Made by a program: the position numbers and the translations under genes. This document shows positions 57,324 to 64,000 of a stretch of DNA of 64,000 bases, piece after piece. The notes below the pieces were generated by a model. That model searched no databases. It saw only the letters and a program-made list of their open reading frames with translations, and had not been told where the DNA came from. The DNA is taken from NCBI GenBank assembly GCA_014529385.2, contig CM043947.1:100385186-100449185 (forward strand). The letters are read 5' to 3'. Position 1 is the stretch's first letter; each line of letters opens with the position of its first letter. Source of the stretch: Adiantum capillus-veneris. Lineage: Eukaryota > Streptophyta > Polypodiopsida > Polypodiales > Pteridaceae.

Positions 57324-58296
57324 TCATGTTCTAGAGCGTGTATCAGGGAAAACAGCATACTCCTTTCTTGATGGTTTTTCAGGATATAACCAGCTAGCCA
57401 TAGCACTGGAAGATCAACATAAAACAGCTTTTGCAACGGAGTGGGGAATTTATGCTTATCGGGTTATGCCTTTTGGTCTAACCAATGCTCCCGCAACCTT
57501 CCAGAGGCTGATGACGCATGCTTTCAAAGAATACTTAAGGCTGTTTCTAGAAATATACATGGATGACTTATGTGTACATTCTCTTCTGAGAGATGAGCAT
57601 CTAGAACACCTAAGAAAAGTATTTGAGAAATGTAGGACATATCGCATTTGTCTCAATCCTGAGAAATGTGTGTTTATGGTCCGACAGGGCAGAATTCTGG
57701 GACATATTGTCTCACAAAACGGAATATCCACGGATTTAGAGAAGATAAAAGTTATAGTGGATATGCCTAGACCAACCAATGCGAAACAAGTACAGAGCTT
57801 TATGGGACATTGCGGATATTATAGACGATTCATTTACATGTACGCTATAATAGGCCAACCACTTTACAGGCTAATAGTGAACTTTGAATGGACAGAGGAG
57901 TGTGAGGAATCGTTCAAGAAATTGAAAGAGGCACTCATTACTGCTCCAGTCTTGAAATCACCAGATTGGGAGAAGATATTCCATGTGCATATAGATGCTT
58001 CGGCATATGCAATAGGATGCATTCTGGCTCAGCCAGAAGAAGGAAACATGGATTTTCCTATCTGTTACGCCAGTCGACAGCTCAACAATGCAGAGAAGAA
58101 TTACACCACAACAGAGCGAGAAGGATTAGGAATGATATATGCTGTGAAGAAATTTCGGCATTATCTTCTAGCCAACAAGTTTGTGTTTTTTACGGATCAC
58201 CAAGCCTTGCTCTACCTAGTGAATAAACCATGCAATACCGGGAGAATAGTGAGATGGTTCATTATCTTACTGGAATTCGACTTCACGGTAGAATAG
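57280..58296 (+). CDS. Reverse transcriptase catalytic core and RNase H
   Basis: 338 residues, open throughout. The polymerase core has FLDGFSGYNQLAIALEDQHK, YRVMPFGLTNAPATFQRLMT and the active-site box YMDDLCVHS (all Asp present), then GRILGHIVSQNGISTDLEKI, MPRPTNAKQVQSFMGHCGYY and YRRFI. RNase H has FHVHIDASAYAIGCILAQPE, YASRQLNNAEKNYTTTEREG, YAVKKFRHYLLANKF and VFFTDHQALLYLVNKPC. D, E and D are present; the end (FDFTV, then stop) is cut by a nonsense or frameshift change at 58296. Function: copies the element RNA into DNA and removes the RNA strand. Confidence 0.9.
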   Translation: MLQTIRDNYPLPITDHVLERVSGKTAYSFLDGFSGYNQLAIALEDQHKTAFATEWGIYAYRVMPFGLTNAPATFQRLMTHAFKEYLRLFLEIYMDDLCVHSLLRDEHLEHLRKVFEKCRTYRICLNPEKCVFMVRQGRILGHIVSQNGISTDLEKIKVIVDMPRPTNAKQVQSFMGHCGYYRRFIYMYAIIGQPLYRLIVNFEWTEECEESFKKLKEALITAPVLKSPDWEKIFHVHIDASAYAIGCILAQPEEGNMDFPICYASRQLNNAEKNYTTTEREGLGMIYAVKKFRHYLLANKFVFFTDHQALLYLVNKPCNTGRIVRWFIILLEFDFTVE

Positions 58297-59160
58297 TGAT
58301 GATCATTATTATACTGAGATTCGACATCTTCGGTGAGTAGTAGAAGAGAAAGAATAAAGACCATGAGGATTCTTTCGCGATTGACGAATGGAGAAGACCC
58401 TATAGGAGTAGATGACGACATGCCACGCGTACTTGTTCAACATAGAAATGATACCGAAGTGGTCTCAAAATGTCGTTAACCTATTAACCTATGGAGGAGA
58501 GTTCGATAGAAGAGAATACAACCTGAAACATATTGCTATTCAGCAATCCAAGAATCTTCAATTGATTGCAGGAAGGTTGTATCAATTGGGAAATGATCAT
58601 GTTTTACGACTATGCATCAATCCTGAGGAATATAATATATATCTGCGCGAAGCACATGTTCAGGAATGTGCATTTCATTGTTCAAGAAGGAACACATATA
58701 GGAATTTGTTACAATTGGGAGTCTATTGGCCAGGAATGAAAGAAAGCGTACATGAATATGTCACTGTATGTATTGTATGTTCATCAAAACCGCCAGCAGA
58801 GTATTCGACATTATATCAGATAATGATCGCTCCAGAATGGAGTCAGTATATTGTTGAATATCTCACAAATAGAACTTTCCCAGAAGGAACGTCAAAAGCT
58901 CGTCAGAAATCTGTAGAGACAGAAGCTAGAGATTACGCTTTAATAGGAGATCAACTCTATAAGAGAGGTAAAGACAACCAGCTTAGGATTTGCGCATCAG
59001 AGTCTGAGTATGTGATAATCCTGGAGCAAGCTCATGGAGGAGTAGGTGGAGGCCATTTCTCAGGTGATAAGAACAAAACTTGTCTTAGCCGCAGGAATAT
59101 GGTGGCCAACATTACATATGGACGCTGAGGAATACGTTAAACGGTGTGATGACTGTCAGC
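58297..59160 (+). pseudogene. Two tandem integrase zinc-binding (HHCC) modules
   Basis: After a short broken stretch (LSRLTNGEDPIGVDDDMP), the frame 58412-59128 carries two similar modules. Module A: PKWSQNVVNLLT, LIAGRLYQLGNDHVLRLCIN, REAHVQECAFH, GVYWPGMKESVHEYVTVC, CIVC. Module B: PEWSQYIVEYLT, LIGDQLYKRGKDNQLRICAS, EQAHGGVGGGHFSG, then after a frame change near 59085 AAGIWWPTLHMDAEEYVKRC and CDDCQRTK. Spacing from the P-W-S-Q start to each LYxxG is the same, so one arose by duplication. Usual gypsy integrases have a single such module, which binds zinc and helps multimerise the enzyme. Confidence 0.85.
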
Positions 59161-59708
59161 GGACCAAAGTACCACTTAAAAGAGATGATATGCCGCTTAG
59201 ACCAATGATGGGGGCAAGAGCTTTTGCAAAATGGGGGATTGATTATGTCGGACCCATTTCACCTCCTGCATATAAGACTCATGCACAATACATCATTGTG
59301 GCTACAGACTATCTAACAAAGTGGGTCGAAGCAAAGGCAACTCAAAAAGCAGATGCCAGGACCACGGCACAATTTCTATATGAATACGTCTTTGTACGAT
59401 ATGGATTGCCAATAGAAATTGTGAGTGATCGAGGCACACATTTTATAAATGAAGTGATAGAGATCCTTCTAGATGAATTCATGGTAATCCATAGGAAATC
59501 AGCCCCGTATCATCCACAAGCAAACGGACAAGCTGAAGCAACAAACAAAACCATATGCACGGTCCTTACGAAGATTGTATCTGAGTCGAGAACTGACTGG
59601 GACCAGAAGTTGCATTCAACATTATGGGCATATAGGGTAGCATATAAAACATCAATAGGAACGACCCCATATAACATGGTTTTTGGGCTAAATGCTATCT
59701 TCCAATAG
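59100..59708 (+). CDS. Integrase catalytic core
   Basis: The frame 59046-59708 contains the end of zinc module B and the whole integrase core: FAKWGIDYVGPISPPAYKTH, IIVATDYLTKWVEAKATQKA, PIEIVSDRGTHFINEVIEIL and PYHPQANGQAEATNKTICTV. D, D and E are therefore present with normal context. LWAYRVAYKTSIGTTPYNMV follows. The frame stops at 59706-59708, after NAIFQ, and the C-terminal domain continues in another frame. It would join the element DNA to the host chromosome. Confidence 0.9.
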   Translation, partial: WWPTLHMDAEEYVKRCDDCQRTKVPLKRDDMPLRPMMGARAFAKWGIDYVGPISPPAYKTHAQYIIVATDYLTKWVEAKATQKADARTTAQFLYEYVFVRYGLPIEIVSDRGTHFINEVIEILLDEFMVIHRKSAPYHPQANGQAEATNKTICTVLTKIVSESRTDWDQKLHSTLWAYRVAYKTSIGTTPYNMVFGLNAIFQ

Positions 59709-59748
59709 AATTCTTGATTTCAACCTTAAGGGTGGCTAAGGATCTAGA

Positions 59749-60231
59749 GTGGACAGGGCACGAGCTTCTGATAGAATAGATGACCTGGAAAAGCTAGATG
59801 AGCTTCGCCTAAAAGCAGTAGCTTCTATCTACGCTCAAAAAAGGCGACAAAAGGAATTTTTTGATAAGCATGTGCGGACTAAAGAGTTTAAAGTTGGGGA
59901 CTATGTCCTAGTTTACACTCTGAAACAGCATGCTAAGAAGCTTAAAAAGCGAGGGATGGGACCTCTGGTGATTAAAGATCTATCACCAAGTGGAGCCGTC
60001 AAGCTTGCTACATTAGACGGAGAAGAAATGCCCAATTGGATTAGTGGATGCAGAGTGAAAAAGTATCTGTTGCCGCTAACACAAGACATGCTTCTCAAAA
60101 TACATCAAGAAAAGCTGCGTGTCCAGAAAAAGAAAAAGATTGTGGAGGAAGCGCAAGCCGAGCGAAGGAAAGAATGGAGAAAAGAAGACTACTGCGTCAG
60201 AAACAGCGCAATGAAGGAGCAATACGAATAA
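59749..60231 (+). CDS. Integrase C-terminal domain
   Basis: 160 residues in a new frame: DRIDDLEKLDELRLKAVASI, KRRQKEFFDKHVRTKEFKVG, DYVLVYTLKQHAKKLKKRGM and GPLVIKDLSPSGAVKLATLD, then RVKKYLLPL. This is the usual C-terminal DNA-binding module of gypsy integrases. No chromodomain follows; the tail is Lys/Glu/Arg-rich and stops 16 bases before the assembly gap. Whether further frames follow is hidden by the gap. Confidence 0.82.
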   Translation: MDRARASDRIDDLEKLDELRLKAVASIYAQKRRQKEFFDKHVRTKEFKVGDYVLVYTLKQHAKKLKKRGMGPLVIKDLSPSGAVKLATLDGEEMPNWISGCRVKKYLLPLTQDMLLKIHQEKLRVQKKKKIVEEAQAERRKEWRKEDYCVRNSAMKEQYE

Positions 60232-60246
60232 ACGCAGTCAATATAA

Positions 60247-60446
60247 NNNNNNNNNNNNNNNNNNNNNNNNNNNNNNNNNNNNNNNNNNNNNNNNNNNNNN
60301 NNNNNNNNNNNNNNNNNNNNNNNNNNNNNNNNNNNNNNNNNNNNNNNNNNNNNNNNNNNNNNNNNNNNNNNNNNNNNNNNNNNNNNNNNNNNNNNNNNNN
60401 NNNNNNNNNNNNNNNNNNNNNNNNNNNNNNNNNNNNNNNNNNNNNN
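60247..60446. other. Assembly gap (200 N)
   Basis: Exactly 200 Ns, a padding value. The 3' LTR of the gypsy element and the rest of the interrupted chromovirus should lie here but are not seen to the right. Confidence 1.
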
Positions 60447-60740
60447 AAGTATATGTTGGTTACATGGTGAATCTTAAGGCCAAACCTCCCATTTTACTAG
60501 AGATGATAGGTTGGACAAGTGGATCAACCTTCTATCATTTCTCCATGACTATATTGGACAATTAGTAGACATAACATCTCTCTATGTTGTCTAGAGATGA
60601 GCTTGGACAAGTGATGGACCCTGCTTCTCTCTTCCCTTGGTTTACTAGTTTGAAGACTCAGTATATATACTTTCTTAGATCTAGCTTGAACAAGTGGTGG
60701 ACCTTGCATCCACAATCTTAATTCAGTACAAAAAAGTATA
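60447..60740. repeat. Complex repeat built on TGGACAAGTGGTGGACCTT, left block
   Basis: Degenerate copies (GGTTGGACAAGTGGATCAACC, GCTTGGACAAGTGATGGACC, GCTTGAACAAGTGGTGGACC) occur every 60-120 bases. The same motif forms the long array at 62600-64000 on the other side of the FCP1-like exon. Confidence 0.8.
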
Positions 60741-61470
60741 TGAAAAAATAACATAGGAATCTTGGTTTGAAGGTCAAGCAATTAGGTTCCAAATGCACAT
60801 AATAATATATTTTCCACCCATATTAAAAGAAAGTTAAATATGTTATTACCAAATTGACAAAGGTAACGTCCAAGAATTATATCTTTCCATCTTGTCAGAT
60901 CTAAATCTTCATCAAGGCGACATGCATGTATACATCAACTTTCAAGCCATTCAAGAATACATGCACTTAGATTCCATAGTTTTGTTTTCAAAGTCTTTTA
61001 GGTTCTAAAACTCTTTCACATAAAGTATGTAATGACAAAATTCTTGAAGCAAACATTTGTGCCCAAGAAAAAGATCCCTCTCACATATTTAAAGTCCATG
61101 AATTCTCTGATCCACACTTACAAGTTTTATTTTGACATCAAACATCAATTCTTTCATAGTTCCAAATAAATGCAACCTCGATATGAATTGACAAAAAATG
61201 AATTTATTTTACTATATGACCCAACATAGGCCCCAATCAAATAAAAAATGAGTCCCCAAAAATTTGGGTGCACTCTAGCAATACATCAGAGTCCCCTTAC
61301 AATAGGATGCACTCCAAAAGTACATTGAAGTCCCCTTAGAGTAGGGTGCACTCCATTCAAGTGTTCATAAAATTGACACACCTTTTTTTTAAAAAAAAAA
61401 AGACTATATCAAATTATACAAATGTTGAAAGATACACACTAGAATAAAAAAAGCATCTTATAGCCATATT
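60741..61470. other. AT-rich region 3' of the FCP1-like gene
   Basis: No coding signal. GTGCACTCCAAAAGTACAT-like words repeat at 61270-61360 (AGTCCCCTTA and GGGTGCACTC twice), a short degenerate tandem. Confidence 0.5.
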
Positions 61471-61473
61471 TAT

Positions 61474-62248
61474 TCAATGCTTTCGTGTTGACAAGTACAC
61501 ACCAAGGACATAATTTGTCTCAGAATCACTATATTGATTTACAATTGTGTTGTATGTATAGACTCTCTTATCTCTTGCATACAACCATCCTACCAACCCT
61601 GGAATTATGGTTCTCTGCAAGAAGTTTTGAAGTTGCTCGGAAGTTTGCCTCCACATCTTTGGAAATATAAGATATATCCCTGGCATGTTCCACATCACCC
61701 TATATGGAGTGTCATCAAAAATTAAGGTATTGTTTGCATCCAAATCCTCAAATATCTTCCAAATATCACTCAGATTTTTGTGATAAACCCTTGTAAATCC
61801 TAACATGATATTTGGATTTTGGCAATTTTTGTTACTCATAAACACCTTGAACTTGGTATACTGCTCAGGAAAACATTTTGTGTGATGCGTTGCACCCTTG
61901 TTAAGTTATAGCAACTCCATATCCATAGCTCAAAGTATTCAGCACAAAAATCCAAAAAACTTTGTGCGTCTGGTCGCACCACATGATAAACTTCATCTTT
62001 GTCCTCCACAAGTCGCATGTGTTGAGCCCAAGATGGCATAGAATCTCCATGTTTCATTTCAACTGTCTTGAGAAGTAACCCCTCTAGATCCAAGATAAGT
62101 ACTCTTTTGATGTCCTTGAAAGCAAGTGGTAGGTGATAAGGAGGTGATTCATTCCTTGGACAAGGTCTTGGAGGAGGTTGGATGGGTAATTCAATAGTTT
62201 TCTTCAATTTATGCCAGCATATAGCCAATCCATTTTTCTGTAATGGTT
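61474..62248 (-). pseudogene. FCP1/NIF-like (CTD phosphatase family) terminal exon, frameshifted
   Basis: The minus strand begins after a splice acceptor (TTCTTTAATTTCAG ending at 62249) with EPLQKNGLAICWHKLKKTIE and a Pro-rich spacer. The NIF domain follows: KRVLILDLEGLLLKTVE, then YHVVRPDAQSFLDFCAEYFE and LWIWSCYNLTRVQRI. After a frame change near 61860 come FMSNKNCQNPNIMLGFTRVY, HKNLSDIWKIFE, NNTLIFDDTPYRVMWNMPGI and a C-terminus ending STRKH. FCP1-type enzymes remove phosphate from Ser in protein tails, with catalytic motif DxDGT. Here it reads DLEGLL, so the second Asp is Glu and Thr is replaced, and phosphatase activity is doubtful. NTLIFDDTPY keeps the second acidic pair. Upstream exons would lie to the right, in or beyond the repeats. 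The frameshift favours a pseudogene, but a sequencing error is possible. Confidence 0.75.
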
Positions 62249-62595
62249 CTGAAATTAAAGAACAAGAACACTTAATGCAAACACAACAATAGACATGAGT
62301 TTTACATTGTCTACCCTAAGGTTTTATTAGATACCAAAATCCATCTATGATCTACTCATTAATAGAAAGAAAGTCAAATTAAAATCCTGACTCTTTTTTA
62401 TGCTACACTCTCTCTTAGTCTCAATACCATGGAGTTCAACTAGACTTAAGTCAACTAATAACTACTACTTGTTGTTAAAGGTATGCTTGAAGTGTATAAG
62501 GCTTAACCAATGCTCTAGTGTAGAATGGGTATTTAGGTCTCAAGGTCTACCACTTATCCAAGCAAAGATCCATTTAGATATGGAAACCCAATTTT
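62249..62595 (-). other. Presumed intron of the FCP1-like gene
   Basis: The AT-rich stretch to the right of the acceptor at 62249-62251 has no coding signal and leads into the repeat array. It is an intron only if the gene is spliced as proposed. Confidence 0.4.
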
Positions 62596-62599
62596 TCTT

Positions 62600-64000
62600 A
62601 ATATAATGATATAGAGTGGACAAGTGGTGAATCCTGAGACCAAGCCACTCATGCTACTAGGGATAATAGGTTGGACAAGTGGTGGACCTTGAATGTAAAC
62701 CCCCCATGTACAAAGTATCAGGGGTTTTGGGTATTTCAATGGACTCTAGCATCTTGGAAACATGGTGGAGCTTACTTCTCTCCATGTTTCAATGGAGTCT
62801 ATCTTGGATAAATGGTGGAGCATCATTCTCTCCATGTTTCAATGGAGCCTAGCTTGGACAAGTGGTGCACGTTTGTTTCTCTCTATGTTTGAACAGATTT
62901 AGCTTGGACAAGTGGTGGACCTTGGAACAAAATCCCCATGTAAAACATATCATGGACATTACAAGTGGTGAGAAAAAATACCATTCAATATATAACCTTA
63001 TAGGTTGGAAAAGTGGTGGACCTTAACACCCAATTATTATTAATATAATGACATAGAGTGGACAAGTGGTGAATCTTGCGACCAAACCTACTAGGAAAAG
63101 TACGTTGGACAAGTGGTGGACCTTGAATGCAAACCCCCCATGTACAAAATATTACTCATGCTACTAGGAATAATTTGGTATTAAGGTCCATGTTTCAATG
63201 GAGCCTAGCTTGGAAAAGTGGTGGACCTTTGTTTCTCTCTATGTTTCAATAGAATTTGCTTGGACAAGTGGTGAACCTTGGAACAAAACCCCCATGTAAA
63301 GCATGTCATGGGCATTACAAGTGGTGAGAAAAAATACCATTCAAGGTATAACCTTATAGGCTGGACAAGTGGTGGACCTTAGCACCCAATTCCTCTTATT
63401 ATAATGACATATAGTGGAAAAGTGGTGAATTGTGAGACCAAACCTACTAGGGATAATAGGTTGGAGAAATGGTTGACCTTGAATGTAAATCACCCATGTA
63501 CAAAATATCATGGGTTTTGCGTATTTCAATGGAGCCTAGCATCTTGGAGACATGGTGGAACTTACTTCTCTCCATGTTTTAATGGAGCCTATCTAGGAGA
63601 AATGGTGGAGGTTCCTTCTCTCCATGTTTCAATGGAGCCTAGCTTGGACAAGTCGTGGACCTTTGTTTCTCTCTATGTTTGAATATGGTTAGCTTGGACA
63701 AGTGGTGGATCTTGGAATGAAACTCCCATGTAAAACATATCATGGGCATTTCAAGTGGCGAGAAAGGATACCATTTAAGATATAACCTTATAGGTTGGAC
63801 AAGTGGTGGACCTTAACACAATATAATGACATAGAGTGTACAAGTGGTGAATCTTGAAACCAAACCACTCATGCTACTAGGGATAATAGGTTAAACAAGT
63901 GGTGGGCCTTGAAATAAAACCCCCTAGAGTGTTTCAATGGAGCCTAGCTTGGAAACATGGTAAAGCTTGCTTCTCTCCATGTTTCAATGCAGCCTATCTT
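62600..64000. repeat. Higher-order repeat array built on TGGACAAGTGGTGGACCTT
   Basis: A unit of 0.36-0.44 kb recurs, recognised by ATAATGACATAGAGTGGAC at about 62603, 63045, 63401 and 63823. Each unit holds several copies of the 19-base core, each following a changing lead (GGTTGGACAAG, GCTTGGACAAG, AGTGGACAAG), together with CCATGTTTCAATGGAGCC and AAACCCCCATGTA. The array continues past the window end. It is not coding. Confidence 0.9.

Larger units (their letters stand above)
49297..60246 (+). mobile_element. Ty3/gypsy element with tRNA-Asp primer site and duplicated integrase zinc module
   Basis: The 5' LTR (49297-50284) starts TGTTGAGCC inside a chromovirus RNase H and ends ACCTTAACA before a perfect primer-binding site. 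The interior has a 1.4-kb leader with palindromic repeats, gag, protease, reverse transcriptase, RNase H and integrase in gypsy order, all on the plus strand. The sequence enters an assembly gap just after the integrase, so the 3' LTR, and any env-like frame, are not visible. Several frameshifts are present, but every catalytic motif can be read. The pol is the same family as the decayed copy at 2.15-5.83 kb. Confidence 0.9.

Noticed and set aside
60200-60246. Search for an env-like frame after the integrase of the 49.3 kb element
   Set aside because: Only a few codons precede the gap, so nothing can be said. No such frame is seen on the other side.

Overview
This window is gene-poor nuclear DNA of a land plant. 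It is packed with LTR retrotransposons nested in one another, two DNA transposons, and very many AG/CT, AC/GT and poly-C microsatellites. The plant assignment rests on four things: primer-binding sites for plant tRNA-primed elements (TGGTATCAGAGC and TGGCGCCGTTGCCGGGGA), plant-type Ty1/copia and Ty3/gypsy lineages including one with two RNase H domains, a CACTA transposon with TNP2-type transposase, and a first exon of a chalcone-synthase-type polyketide synthase. I cannot name the species. The gypsy pol of the 49.3-60.2 kb element recalls families I associate with non-seed plants, but that is a weak inference.

Layout. 0-1 kb: microsatellites and a broken coiled-coil reading frame. 2.1-5.8 kb: a heavily decayed Ty3/gypsy pol, split by a small LTR-flanked insertion at 3.34-5.34 kb. 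6.35-9.5 kb: LTR, primer-binding site and broken gag of a second gypsy element, joined abruptly to a truncated hAT transposase on the minus strand (9.5-10.9 kb). 11-13.6 kb: unassigned. 13.6-14.1 kb: an inverted piece of the 6.35-7.84 kb LTR, then a 200-base gap. 14.65-20.29 kb: a nearly complete minus-strand Ty1/copia element with both LTRs and a near-perfect target-site duplication, nested in another copia element whose LTR starts at 20743. 21.26-21.41 kb: minus-strand exon 1 of a type III polyketide synthase with a good splice donor; its intron runs into the retrotransposons. 23.6-27.0 kb: a CACTA transposon with two degenerate minus-strand genes. 27.5-28.4 kb: a gypsy LTR with primer-binding site, followed by decayed sequence.

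33.6-49.3 kb is the remains of a minus-strand chromodomain-type gypsy element. A 12-kb gypsy element with roughly 2.6-kb LTRs and dual RNase H (36714-48763) inserted into its pol and left a CCGG target duplication. A further gypsy element (LTR 49297-50284, internal region to at least 60246) inserted into the same chromovirus. It carries a long gag with an unrecognised N-terminal module, a leader with four palindromes, and two tandem integrase zinc-binding modules. After a second 200-base gap, the last 3.5 kb hold the 3' coding part of an FCP1/NIF-like phosphatase-family gene or pseudogene, minus strand, flanked on both sides by a complex repeat built around TGGACAAGTGGTGGACCTT.

No complete, intact host gene is present. 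The two host-derived signals are the polyketide synthase exon and the FCP1-like exon. Everything else that codes is mobile-element protein, mostly broken by stops and frameshifts.
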